NCBI RefSeq assembly: GCF_039521565.1
Contig: NZ_BAAACP010000008.1
Coordinates: 1 to 64,000 of the forward strand
Source of the DNA: Paraclostridium tenue
GTDB taxonomy: Bacteria; Bacillota; Clostridia; Peptostreptococcales; Peptostreptococcaceae
Direction of reading: 5' to 3'
DNA: 64,000 nucleotides
Positions 9,237 through 16,718 of this stretch are shown here, one piece after another. Position 1 is the first letter of the stretch. Each line of letters opens with the position of its first letter. The position numbers were made by a program, and so were the translations under genes. A model generated the notes under the pieces. That model ran no database searches. It saw only the letters and a list, made by a program, of their open reading frames with translations, and was not told the origin of the DNA.

Positions 9237-9262
9237 TTGTATTTTATTTTCATTATTTAAAT

Positions 9263-9736
9263 TTATTTTGACTTAATATCTATACCAGCTTTCTTTATTT
9301 CTGAATCTAAATGCTTACTATACTTTTCTATGAAACTAAGCATACTGTAAAATTGTTCCTCAGTTATTTGTTCAAATACGACTTTATCCCGATCTTGAAA
9401 CTCTTTGTGCAGTTTTTCATGGATTTTATAAACTTCTTTACCTTGGTCAGTAAGCCTAAAATAGATTTCTTTTTTGTTATCTGGCTTTTGGTAGCTTTCG
9501 ATAATGCCTTTTTTTAGGAGCTTTTTAGTTATTTTACTCATGGCACCCCTAGTCATATAAAAGGACTCTGCAAGTTTTGTTACGTTGGAATCTACATTTT
9601 TTCCAATGTATTCGATGCAATGTACTTCAGAAGACTTATAACCCTTAAGACTATCTTCCATCTTAAACTTATTAAGCCAAACCATCTTGTTAAATAAGTC
9701 CCTAAAACTCATTAAGACCTGTTCTTCTTTGTTCAT
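9263..9736 (-). CDS. MarR family repressor of the adjacent MFS exporter
   Basis: A 157-residue winged-helix protein. The DNA-binding region is at about residues 45-85 (NVTKLAESFYMTRGAMSKITKKLLKKG) followed by the wing with DNKKEIYFRLTDQGKE, the MarR D-x-R-like segment. The ATG at 9736 has GGGAGG; upstream in-frame codons lack one. MarR dimers repress transport genes until a ligand binds. The same inverted repeat overlaps both its own -35 and the exporter promoter, which predicts control of both genes. Confidence 0.9.
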   Translation of the reverse strand: MNKEEQVLMSFRDLFNKMVWLNKFKMEDSLKGYKSSEVHCIEYIGKNVDSNVTKLAESFYMTRGAMSKITKKLLKKGIIESYQKPDNKKEIYFRLTDQGKEVYKIHEKLHKEFQDRDKVVFEQITEEQFYSMLSFIEKYSKHLDSEIKKAGIDIKSK

Positions 9737-9770
9737 GACCTGTCCTCCCAGCCGTTGGCGTATTAACAAT

Positions 9771-9800
9771 ATTATATTAAAGTTTTGTTTCTATTTCAAC
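9771..9800 (-). promoter_or_regulatory. Promoter and operator of the MarR gene
   Basis: TTGAAA (9799-9794) and TATAAT (9776-9771) are 17 bp apart on the minus strand. GTTTCTATTTCAAC at 9787-9800 overlaps the -35 and matches the outer positions of the operator at 9175-9188. Confidence 0.75.
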
Positions 9801-9860
9801 GATATTAGAATATAAAGATATATAGCTATTTTCATATTTGAGAGTAGTTTTTTTAATTTT

Positions 9861-9922
9861 TAGTCCCTAAATTATATGCTTTACTCCAAATTTAAAAAAA
9901 GAATTTATATATTTGGTATGAT
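9861..9922 (+). promoter_or_regulatory. 21-bp-spaced box promoter, copy A
   Basis: TTAGTCCC (9861) and TTACTCCA (9882) are 21 bp apart; TATGAT at 9917-9922 is the -10. The expected -35 position is a plain A-rich run. It lies upstream of the zinc-ribbon gene at 9958 and is very like copy B. Confidence 0.7.
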
Positions 9923-9957
9923 ATAAAAAAATTTATAAATAGGAAGAAATAAAATTT

Positions 9958-10152
9958 ATGGAATGTAAAAAATGTAAAATTGAAATGAAAAAAGTGAATT
10001 TTGGTACAGGAGTTTATGGAATAAAACCGTATATATGGTATAAGAAAAAAGGAATTCTTGAACTTGAGAAAAGAAGTAGTGTTTCATGTTATGTATGTAC
10101 GGAGTGTGGTCATATAGAACTTTTAGCAGATGAACCAAAAAAGTTTAAATAA
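9958..10152 (+). CDS. Small zinc-ribbon protein
   Basis: A 64-residue protein with two cysteine pairs, CKKC (residues 3-6) and CTEC near residue 48, plus CYVC just before it, which would bind one zinc ion. It is a close paralogue of the minus-strand gene at 17742-17942: the ends MECKKC.IEMKKV and SCYVC.ECGHIE.LAD are nearly the same. The ribosome binding site AGGAAG is weak and distant. The gene follows a promoter of the 21-bp-box family. Function unknown. Confidence 0.75.
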   Translation: MECKKCKIEMKKVNFGTGVYGIKPYIWYKKKGILELEKRSSVSCYVCTECGHIELLADEPKKFK

Positions 10153-10251
10153 AAAAATATTTATGTGTAACTAATGTTACGGAAATTTAATGGTAGAAAT
10201 TGTATTCTATGTATACCACGTAAATTATCATCAAATTTGGAGGTAGGTACT

Positions 10252-10284
10252 ATGAAAAACATAAAAATAGAAACTATCTCCTAA
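10252..10284 (+). other. Ten-codon open frame with a strong ribosome binding site
   Basis: GGAGGTAGGTACT precedes an ATG encoding MKNIKIETIS and stop. It may be a leader peptide or the remaining start of a lost gene. The ferredoxin gene follows after 150 bp. Confidence 0.3.
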
Positions 10285-10434
10285 TAAATTTTAATATATT
10301 GGTACTAGTTTAAAATAGGTATTTAGTAATTTATTTAATAAGTAGTAGCGCTTAGTACAACTTATAATAAAAAAACTCTTAAATAAATTATTGTAAATAA
10401 AATATAAAAAAATTGAAAAAGGAGACAAAATAAA

Positions 10435-10623
10435 ATGAAAGCTTTTGTAGATAGAGACACTTGTATAGGATGTGGAGCATGTGAAATGACTTGCCCAGAA
10501 GTATTTAGTATGGATGATGAAGGTAAATCTGTTCCTGTAAAAGAAGATATACCTGAAAATTTATTAGAATCAGCTCAAGATGCTAAAGATGATTGTCCTG
10601 TTTCGGCTATAACTATAAATTAA
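10435..10623 (+). CDS. Single-cluster [4Fe-4S] ferredoxin
   Basis: A 62-residue acidic ferredoxin. Cysteines in CIGCGACEMTCP (C10, C13, C16, C20) and in the C-terminal CPVSAI fit the one-cluster ferredoxin pattern, in which the first three and the C-terminal cysteine bind iron. It carries single electrons in the cytosol. The ribosome binding site AAAGGAGA is strong. A hemerythrin-like gene follows after 25 bp, so the two are probably co-transcribed and may act in oxygen or redox handling; that link is inference. Confidence 0.93.
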   Translation: MKAFVDRDTCIGCGACEMTCPEVFSMDDEGKSVPVKEDIPENLLESAQDAKDDCPVSAITIN

Positions 10624-10648
10624 TTACAAAAGATAAAGGGAGAAATAA

Positions 10649-11047
10649 ATGATTAATCCAAATTTAGCAAGACAACATAATGAGCTTTACAAACTATTAG
10701 CTGAAATGAAATCTTTAGGATATAATATAGAATCTAATGCTGATAAAATCGCATTAAATATAAATTTATTAGCTGGAAAGATTAACATTCACTTGCAATC
10801 AGAAGATAAATATTTATATTCATTACTTTTAAACTCTCAACACACAGAGGTTAGGAAAATTGCAAGAGATTTTATTGCAGAGATGGGTCATATAGCTAAG
10901 ACATTTAATGAGTTTAAGGTTAAATTTAATACTAAAAATAAAATTTTAAATAATATAAATGAATTTAAGTTAGAATATCCCAAAATAATGAATGCGATTT
11001 CTAATAGACTTAATAAAGAAGATAAAAAATTATATGTACTATTATAA
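10649..11047 (+). CDS. Hemerythrin (HHE) domain protein
   Basis: A 132-residue helical protein. RQHNEL (H10), INIHLQSEDKYLY (H53 with E57) and EMGHIAKTF (near H80) match HHE cation-binding helices, which hold a di-iron site for oxygen or related species. The last helix reads LNKEDKKLY; the usual histidine before the acidic residue is absent, so the iron site may be incomplete. It lies directly behind the ferredoxin gene and ends at a strong terminator. Confidence 0.78.
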   Translation: MINPNLARQHNELYKLLAEMKSLGYNIESNADKIALNINLLAGKINIHLQSEDKYLYSLLLNSQHTEVRKIARDFIAEMGHIAKTFNEFKVKFNTKNKILNNINEFKLEYPKIMNAISNRLNKEDKKLYVLL

Positions 11048-11066
11048 ATATAATTAAATACATAAT

Positions 11067-11116
11067 AAAAAAGAGAGGATAGTTAGTATAATAGGACTAA
11101 TTATCCTCTCTTTTTT
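11067..11116 (+). terminator. Terminator of the ferredoxin-hemerythrin operon
   Basis: AAAGAGAGGATAGT and ATTATCCTCTCTTT form the stem, followed by six T. Confidence 0.85.
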
Positions 11117-11298
11117 ATTATGATATGAAGTTTTGAAGAGACACAATTTTTACTAAACAGTTTCATAAAGCTATTAATGCAACTGTTTAAATTATTCAAT
11201 AAGGTTTATACTATAAAAAAGTTTACAGTTGTTATATATGGTAAAATAAACTATAAGTAATTAAATTATGAACTAGAAAATATAAGGAGATTAAAAAG

Positions 11299-11925
11299 AT
11301 GATAAATAATGATATCAATAAGTCTTGGTCTATTAGAACATCTACAGATGAATTACTAAATTTTATTATATTTACAGGATGTATGTATAACTTAATTGAT
11401 GACAAATATTTTAATGAATCCAATAGACCTTGGCCGACTAGTATATTAAATTCAGATTGTAAAAATTTGAATAATGATAAATTAAAATCACAATGGAAAC
11501 TATGGTTTAACAGTGTTATAGATAAAAAAAGTAATAATATCAACCCAAACAAAATGTGTACACTTATTAACGAAATATATAATGTAGATGACTTTTTAGA
11601 ACTTGAATATATAGAACTTAGAGAATGTTGTAAAAAATCATATCCATTTTTCATTGAGTGGTGGAATATGCAAGCTGGAGGCAATGCTGCTATTTCTTTC
11701 TATGAAATTATAGGGAGTGATAAATTCTGTAATTATATTGAAGAATTAGAATGTAAATTGAATAAAAAAGCTAAGATATTTAATCTTTATATAGACATAG
11801 TATATACAGGAGTACCTGATGCATTAGATGTAAATGATGAATATATAATAGTAACTCCTAATGGATATATAAGTTTAGATAAAAAGTGGTGGATAGATAA
11901 ATTAATTAAGCTAAATATATTTTAA
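11299..11925 (+). CDS. Protein of unknown function
   Basis: A 208-residue soluble protein with no signal peptide or membrane helix and no motif I recognise. It is rich in Trp, Cys, Asn and Tyr (PFFIEWWNMQAGG near residue 118, KKWWIDKL near the end). The ATG follows AAGGAGA. It is monocistronic, between a terminator upstream and the PadR operator downstream. Confidence 0.7.
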   Translation: MINNDINKSWSIRTSTDELLNFIIFTGCMYNLIDDKYFNESNRPWPTSILNSDCKNLNNDKLKSQWKLWFNSVIDKKSNNINPNKMCTLINEIYNVDDFLELEYIELRECCKKSYPFFIEWWNMQAGGNAAISFYEIIGSDKFCNYIEELECKLNKKAKIFNLYIDIVYTGVPDALDVNDEYIIVTPNGYISLDKKWWIDKLIKLNIF

Positions 11926-11993
11926 CTATATTGCTTTACAACATAGTAATTTAAATGATAATATATAGCTATATTGTAAAACAATATAGCTAT
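11925..11993 (+). promoter_or_regulatory. PadR operators
   Basis: A perfect inverted repeat with arms ATAGCTATATTGT and ACAATATAGCTAT separated by AAA lies at 11965-11993. A degenerate second copy, ACTATATTG and ACAACATAGT, lies at 11925-11947. Both are just upstream of the PadR gene and fit autorepression. Confidence 0.65.
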
Positions 11994-12014
11994 ACAAAAA
12001 GGGGAGTGATTATT

Positions 12015-12344
12015 TTGAAAAATACAATTTCTTCTCAAATGTTAAAAGGTATACTCGAAGGATGTATCTTAAAAATTATAGGTCAAAAAGAAGTCTATGG
12101 ATATGAAATGAATTTGAAATTAAAAGAATATGGAATTTCAACAGTATCAGATGGAACAATATATCCCTTATTATTGAAACTTCAAAAGCAGGAATTAATA
12201 GTAGGTGAGATGAGAAGTTCAGATGAAGGTCCTATGAGAAAGTACTATAGCCTTACTGATAAAGGAAAAATACAACTAGAAATATTTGAGAAAGAATGGG
12301 AAGTACTATCAAATAGTGTTAACAATATTTTAAGCATTAAATAA
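12015..12344 (+). CDS. PadR family transcriptional regulator
   Basis: A 109-residue protein starting at TTG 12015, supported by GGGGAGTGAT at good spacing. The PadR signature is clear: LKGILEGCILKIIG, YGYEMNLKLKEYGI, then DGTIYPLLLKLQKQ and RKYYSLTDKGK in the wing. PadR proteins are dimeric repressors, usually co-transcribed with a membrane protein they control. Here a DUF1129-like membrane protein follows 14 bases later. A strong palindrome upstream suggests autoregulation. Confidence 0.92.
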   Translation: MKNTISSQMLKGILEGCILKIIGQKEVYGYEMNLKLKEYGISTVSDGTIYPLLLKLQKQELIVGEMRSSDEGPMRKYYSLTDKGKIQLEIFEKEWEVLSNSVNNILSIK

Positions 12345-12358
12345 ATGGGGAGGATCAT

Positions 12359-13186
12359 ATGGAAAACGCAAAAGAACTTATAGAACTTAATAATACATAC
12401 AGAGAACAATTAAATGAGGAAAACCAAGAATTTTATGATGATATATTAGTTTATATTAGAGCCAAAAGTTTTTTAAAAGATGAAAGACAGGTGGAAGAAT
12501 CTTTACTTGAAATTTTAACAGATATTATAGAAGCTCAAAATCAAGAAGTTAAAGCCAGTGATTACTTTGGAAAAAATCCAAAGGAAATTAGTGATGAAAT
12601 ATTAAAAAATACAAAAAATATATCTTTTAAAGATATGATTAAATTATTTTTAGGTGTTATGGGAATATATATTTTAATTACAGCATTACCCGGACTAATA
12701 AATCCTAGTAAAGGTTTAGATTTAGGTAAGTTTTTTATAGGTTTAGTGATTACATTTTTATTTATAGGAGTTATCATAAATCTTGTTGGGAATACAGTAT
12801 ATTCAAATAAATCAAAAAAATTAACGTTTACTATATGTGCTTTGTTTTGTTTAGATATGATTTTAATTATATCTATGGAAAAATTTTTACCTACTATGTT
12901 TGAAATTAAATTAACAGGAGTTGTTGGTATTATTGTAATTTCAATATTGGGAGTTGTGGGAATAATATATGGTTTAAAAGAAAAATTATTTTATTCTTTT
13001 TTACCAATTATTGTAGTAGCTTGTACTTTAGGTATATTAAATAGATTAGAATTTACTAAGTTTTTAATTAATGAAGAACCTGGCAAGACTATATCTATAG
13101 TAGCCATGCCAATAGCTTTCATATTATTTTATTTAATAACGTATTTACAAACTAGAGATAAAAAAAATAAAGAATCACAAAAGTAA
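12359..13186 (+). CDS. DUF1129-like membrane protein partnered with PadR
   Basis: A 275-residue protein. The first 95 residues are cytosolic and end in ASDYFGKNPKEISDEIL, the segment typical of DUF1129/HAAS-like PadR partners. About six membrane helices follow to the C-terminus. The ATG has GGGGAGGAT. It lies in one operon with the PadR gene and ends at a terminator. Members of this group are thought to sense membrane stress; the role is not established. Confidence 0.75.
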   Translation: MENAKELIELNNTYREQLNEENQEFYDDILVYIRAKSFLKDERQVEESLLEILTDIIEAQNQEVKASDYFGKNPKEISDEILKNTKNISFKDMIKLFLGVMGIYILITALPGLINPSKGLDLGKFFIGLVITFLFIGVIINLVGNTVYSNKSKKLTFTICALFCLDMILIISMEKFLPTMFEIKLTGVVGIIVISILGVVGIIYGLKEKLFYSFLPIIVVACTLGILNRLEFTKFLINEEPGKTISIVAMPIAFILFYLITYLQTRDKKNKESQK

Positions 13187-13199
13187 ATATTTTAAACTT

Positions 13200-13245
13200 T
13201 ATGCTCTTAAAATTTAGATAAATAGATTTTAAGAGCATTTTTATA
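13200..13245 (+). terminator. Terminator of the PadR operon
   Basis: ATGCTCTTAAAATTT pairs with GATTTTAAGAGCAT, then T run. Confidence 0.8.
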
Positions 13246-13247
13246 TT

Positions 13248-13313
13248 TTAGTCCTAAATAACTTTATCTTAGGACAATTTTTACTTTACTTTTAATTTAT
13301 ATGTTAATATAAT
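13248..13313 (+). promoter_or_regulatory. 21-bp-spaced box promoter, copy E
   Basis: TTAGTCC (13248) and TTAGGACA (13269) are 21 bp apart; TAATAT at 13305-13310 (overlapping TATAAT at 13308) is the -10. It lies upstream of the 51-residue membrane protein at 13344. Box 2 departs from consensus (GGACA for CTCCA). Confidence 0.6.
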
Positions 13314-13343
13314 TGATACATTTTTGTTATAGGAGAAAAGCAT

Positions 13344-13499
13344 ATGAAAAAACTTAAACTTATTGGACTTGGATTGCTATGTACTATATTAATTTTTATA
13401 TTAAATATAAGTATAATTTTTAATAATCCGTATATTTATGTACCTGTGTGCTGTTTAATAATTTTTGTATTTTCCAGAGTAATTAGGTTTTGTAAGTAA
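13344..13499 (+). CDS. 51-residue membrane protein
   Basis: The ATG has AGGAG eight bases upstream. The product has a basic start (MKKLKLIG) and two hydrophobic stretches, about residues 7-27 and 31-46, the second containing VPVCCLIIFVF, then a basic end. It probably forms a helical hairpin in the membrane. No family recognised. It is driven by a 21-bp-box promoter. Confidence 0.65.
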   Translation: MKKLKLIGLGLLCTILIFILNISIIFNNPYIYVPVCCLIIFVFSRVIRFCK

Positions 13500-13631
13500 A
13501 AACTTATTAATAAATAATATTTAAAATTTATTTTAAGTAATACTTATTGTTAACATCAATAGGAGCTTTAAGGTTAGCAGTTTTAAGAGAAAGTTATTTT
13601 ATAAGTGTTATTTAATTTATATAATTTAAAC

Positions 13632-13664
13632 AAAAAAAGCACTTAATTTTCACTAAGTGCTTTA
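13632..13664 (-). terminator. Terminator of the small minus-strand gene
   Basis: AAAGCACTTA and TAAGTGCTTT stem, with a T run on the minus strand. Confidence 0.75.
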
Positions 13665-13671
13665 TAAATTA

Positions 13672-13860
13672 TTAAGTTTGCTTATTTGCCTTATATCCAT
13701 TTATAAAAAATATTATTGATGCTAATAATGATAGACATCCCCAAAAAATATTATTTTCGGGTTTAAATATTGGTACTGATGATGTAAAGCATATTATTGC
13801 ACTTATAAACCAAACTAAAGCACCACAGTAAAAACTAATCCCTTTTTTCATAATCTCCAC
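13672..13860 (-). CDS. Small two-helix membrane protein
   Basis: About 60 residues. The GTG at 13860 is chosen because AAGGTGGTGAT, a strong match to the 16S tail, lies just before it; the ATG at 13851 is an alternative. Two membrane helices are evident: FYCGALVWFISAIICFTSSV and NIFWGCLSLLASIIFFING. No family recognised. Confidence 0.6.
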   Translation of the reverse strand: MEIMKKGISFYCGALVWFISAIICFTSSVPIFKPENNIFWGCLSLLASIIFFINGYKANKQT

Positions 13861-14025
13861 AATATCACCACCTTTTAACTTAATTGTATCATAAACATAT
13901 AAGCCATTTTTAATACTATTCAAACAATTTTATAAAAATATATGACAAATAACAATTTAGTTTGTTTTTATAAATATTATAATTCTAAAGCCATGGTTAT
14001 GAGTACTTTAGGAAATCAAAATTTA

Positions 14026-15318
14026 TTACTTATGATATTTAAACTTAATAAATTCCTTATATAAAAATAAGATTAAAATTGCATAACAAAGCATATTCCC
14101 AAGATATATACTATTGAGTTTTAAATTAGTTAATTTCACTAATAAATATATTAATACCATACTTATAATTGATATTATAGATGAATATGCAAATACTAAT
14201 TTTTCTTTATTAAGTGATTGAAGGCTATAAGTTAAAATTGTCTTTGGGATATTCATAAAATTAGCAATTACTAAAATAAACATATATTTTGAAGACATTG
14301 ATATAACTTCATAATCATTGGTTAAAATTTTAGGAATATAACTTTTAAAAATTATTATGATTGAGCAAAAAATTATATAAATATACATAGGTCTTTTAAT
14401 ACAAGAGTTAATAATAGTTTGTATTTTGCTTATATTATTTGCACCAAATTCTTCGCTTACCAAATTTAACGCTACTTGGCCATAAGCATACATAGGCATT
14501 AATGCTATATTTATAATGCTAAAAAGTAAGTTGTAAACAGCCACTTCTAGTAAACCTATTTGAGCTAAAATATAGGTCATTACAAATACTAATAGCGTTG
14601 ATTCTATAAATTCTTGTAACATTATAGGAATAGATATTGAAAATATTTCTTTGGTATTTTTAAATAATTTTATATTAGTTTTTTTAATTAATTTGAATTT
14701 TTTAATTACTATTAAGTAATATATTATACATAAAATCAATGATAACACTGATCCAATAGCATTGCCTTTTATACCTAATGATGGGAATCCTAATTTTCCA
14801 AATATAAGTACATAATCAAACAAAACGTTTGAGGTACAAGAAATTATGCCTCCATAAAGTATAAATTTTGTTTCTTTTATTATTTTAAAATAAGATGATA
14901 AATTAAATATAATTAAGTTTATTCCTAAGGATAAACTAAAAATATTTAAATATTTTATAGAGTCTATTAATGTATTGTCTTTTAAATTAAATATATTTTG
15001 TAATATAGATTTACCAAATATTAATGATAAAGTCGTAAAAATAACTCCAATTATTAAGCTATTTAACAAATTAGAGCATAAGCTATTATTTAAATTTTCA
15101 ATATCATTTTTACCTTTTGCTCTAGAACCTACTATATTTAAGCCTATGGAAATAGCACCTAGTACTCCTGTTATTTCATATATATTGTTACCTATTATAC
15201 CAACAGATGCAAAACCTTCCATATAAGTTCTACCAATCATAGCTTGGTCGCACAATGTAATAACCATAGAAGTAATATTGTTTAACATTAATGGAATTGC
15301 TAATTTATTTATTTTCAT
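14026..15318 (-). CDS. MATE family efflux transporter
   Basis: A 430-residue protein with 12 membrane helices in two MatE halves. The N-terminus KLAIPLMLNNITSMVITLCDQAMIGR is the typical MATE opening, and the second half begins SIPIMLQEFIESTLLV. Members export cationic drugs or metabolites using Na+ or H+. The ribosome binding site AAGGGTGAT lies inside a predicted hairpin preceded by a 14-codon leader, so expression may be controlled at translation. Confidence 0.9.
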   Translation of the reverse strand: MKINKLAIPLMLNNITSMVITLCDQAMIGRTYMEGFASVGIIGNNIYEITGVLGAISIGLNIVGSRAKGKNDIENLNNSLCSNLLNSLIIGVIFTTLSLIFGKSILQNIFNLKDNTLIDSIKYLNIFSLSLGINLIIFNLSSYFKIIKETKFILYGGIISCTSNVLFDYVLIFGKLGFPSLGIKGNAIGSVLSLILCIIYYLIVIKKFKLIKKTNIKLFKNTKEIFSISIPIMLQEFIESTLLVFVMTYILAQIGLLEVAVYNLLFSIINIALMPMYAYGQVALNLVSEEFGANNISKIQTIINSCIKRPMYIYIIFCSIIIIFKSYIPKILTNDYEVISMSSKYMFILVIANFMNIPKTILTYSLQSLNKEKLVFAYSSIISIISMVLIYLLVKLTNLKLNSIYLGNMLCYAILILFLYKEFIKFKYHK

Positions 15319-15328
15319 ATTTTAATCA

Positions 15329-15359
15329 CCCTTCTTTCTTAAAATAAAAAAAAGAAGGG
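15329..15359 (-). promoter_or_regulatory. Ribosome-binding-site-sequestering hairpin upstream of the MATE gene
   Basis: On the minus strand CCCTTCTTTTTT (15359-15348) pairs with AAGAAAGAAGGG (15340-15329), 12 bp with one G-U. The 3' arm contains part of the MATE ribosome binding site. The stop codon of the leader peptide is at the loop edge. Confidence 0.5.
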
Positions 15360-15383
15360 ATTAAAAATGCAGATACAAAACAT
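15339..15383 (-). CDS. Putative leader peptide of the MATE gene
   Basis: AAAGGTGGTG stands directly before ATG; the frame encodes 14 residues, MFCICIFNPFFFLF, and stops within the downstream hairpin. Stalling of a ribosome here would open the hairpin and expose the MATE ribosome binding site, as in leader-controlled resistance genes. The very short spacing to the ATG is a weakness. Confidence 0.4.
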   Translation of the reverse strand: MFCICIFNPFFFLF

Positions 15384-15499
15384 CACCACCTTTTTATTTA
15401 TATTAATAATATATTGCTAAGAATTTTAAAGTATAAATAGATTTATTTGAATTTTATTAGATATGGTTAAAATTAAAAAAGTATTTAATGCTAAGGGAA

Positions 15500-15531
15500 A
15501 AGGGGGTATAGTGAAATGATATACCCTCTTA
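15500..15531 (+). terminator. Isolated hairpin, terminator-like
   Basis: AGGGGGTATA and TATACCCTCT-type arms. The same hairpin family (TATAGT...ACTATACCCTCT) occurs at 44255 and, in variant form, at 39303 and 61619. No gene directly upstream on the plus strand. Confidence 0.45.
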
Positions 15532-15538
15532 AAGTAAT

Positions 15539-15631
15539 GATATAATATTTTTCTTTGATGGTAAAATTGGTGAAGATGTTACTTTTTTACAAATTCGCAC
15601 AAGTCATATCCACCCACAACTAAAAAATTGA
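15539..15631 (+). other. Possible gene remnant
   Basis: A 30-codon frame without a start (FFFDGKIGEDVTFLQIRTSH then HPQLKN and stop) looks more protein-like than its surroundings. No family recognised. The rest of the 345 bp between the MATE leader and the gene at 15730 shows nothing else. Confidence 0.25.
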
Positions 15632-15729
15632 ATGTGAATTTAAAATATAGATTGTTGTATATCTTAAAACATATACTTAAATTAATTAAACTTAGTTATA
15701 ATGAATATTAGAAAGGAGGTTAAGTTGAT

Positions 15730-15984
15730 ATGAAAGAAAGGATAGGTATTATTAAAATACTATTTATGTTTTTGATTTTAACAACATGTATAATAAAGAA
15801 TTTCGATTTAACTAAAACACAAAACCTTGAAGACACTAAAACAAATACAACTCAGAACAATACACAAAATCAGTCACAAAGCCATCAGTTTAATATGCCT
15901 CTACCAAACATATTTGAAAATCCTAAAATAGATACACCATTACCTAATGCACTTAGCGAAATACAAATTGAAAATTTAAGTTAA
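15730..15984 (+). CDS. Small secreted Asn/Gln-rich protein
   Basis: An 84-residue protein with a signal or anchor segment (IIKILFMFLILTTCIIKNF, residues 7-25) and a polar tail rich in Asn, Gln and Thr with two similar stretches, NMPLPNIFENP and DTPLPNALSE. A strong AAAGGAGG lies ten bases before the ATG. No known family. A candidate MITE lies 17 bp beyond the stop. Confidence 0.65.
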   Translation: MKERIGIIKILFMFLILTTCIIKNFDLTKTQNLEDTKTNTTQNNTQNQSQSHQFNMPLPNIFENPKIDTPLPNALSEIQIENLS

Positions 15985-16001
15985 ATTCCTTTTTAAGTTT
16001 A

Positions 16002-16136
16002 GGCTATGTTAGCTAACTTTGTGATAATTGATTCATAAATAGCAACTGTCTCATATATTAAGGTGGGTTCTCAATATTGATGTATTGAAATTACTAAATT
16101 TTAAGATTTATTATCACATAATTATTTAACATAGCC
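16002..16136. mobile_element. Candidate MITE or long hairpin element
   Basis: Terminal inverted repeats GGCTATGTTA (16002-16011) and TAACATAGCC (16127-16136) bound a 135-bp segment with a second inner pair, TGTGATAA and TTATCACA. Flanking octamers TAAGTTTA and TTATTTTA agree at six of eight positions, like an eroded 8-bp target duplication. No coding capacity. It might instead be a structured RNA or a terminator for 15730. Confidence 0.45.
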
Positions 16137-16175
16137 TTATTTTAAAATTAATTTCATGGTTTTAACTTTATATTA

Positions 16176-16556
16176 TTAACATTTAGATTTGAATAGCAAA
16201 AAACATTTAGCTACTAGATATCCTATAACTGCTAATCCAATTCCAGATACACTTAAACTTGGTTCTATATCTTCAAATAAAAATCCTGATATTAAACCAA
16301 TTCCACCAAATATACATGCGACTTGCCAACAGAAACTGTCGTCAGTTGTTTCAATTTCTTCTTCATCATAAATCAATGAATCTGTGGTTACATCAAATAT
16401 TGTAGCAATGGACTTTAAGTTTTCAATATCGGGCATACTATTTTGAGTTTCTCATTTAGTAATAGCTTGCCTTGATACATTAAGTTTTTCTGCTAAATTT
16501 TCTTGTGAAAGTTCATGCTTTATTCTTAATGATTTTAATTTTTCTCCAAAATTCAT
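16176..16556 (-). pseudogene. XRE-type regulator with membrane tail, broken by an in-frame TGA
   Basis: The ATG at 16556 has GGAGGG. The frame opens with a complete helix-turn-helix (MNFGEKLKSLRIKHELSQ, then NLAEKLNVSRQAITK) and meets TGA at 16454-16452 where homologues have Trp (K-W-E-T). It then continues as ETQNSMPDIENLKSIATIF and a C-terminal hydrophobic region with two membrane helices. Intact it would be about 126 residues. The TGG-to-TGA change makes it a pseudogene unless it is a sequencing error. It lies behind the 27-residue gene at 16608. Confidence 0.8.
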
Positions 16557-16607
16557 TGCATCCCTCCTACAACATAATCAATATTTTAAACTTCCTATAC
16601 ATGCTTT

Positions 16608-16691
16608 TTATAGCAATTGAAGTATTGCATCAATAAAATCTTTAATAATTTGCTTTACATTTCTTTCTGGAAATAGGCCTGTTTTTTTCAT
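16608..16691 (-). CDS. 27-residue peptide gene
   Basis: AAAGGAGG stands eight bases before an ATG encoding 27 residues: MKKTGLFPERNVKQ followed by an amphipathic IIKDFIDAILQLL end. Promoter copy B of the 21-bp-box family lies right upstream. The short length, strong ribosome binding site and own promoter suggest a functional peptide (signal, bacteriocin-like or modulator). It could also be the start of a truncated gene. No family recognised. Confidence 0.55.
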   Translation of the reverse strand: MKKTGLFPERNVKQIIKDFIDAILQLL

Positions 16692-16718
16692 ATACTTTCC
16701 TCCTTTAATGTCTTTTAT

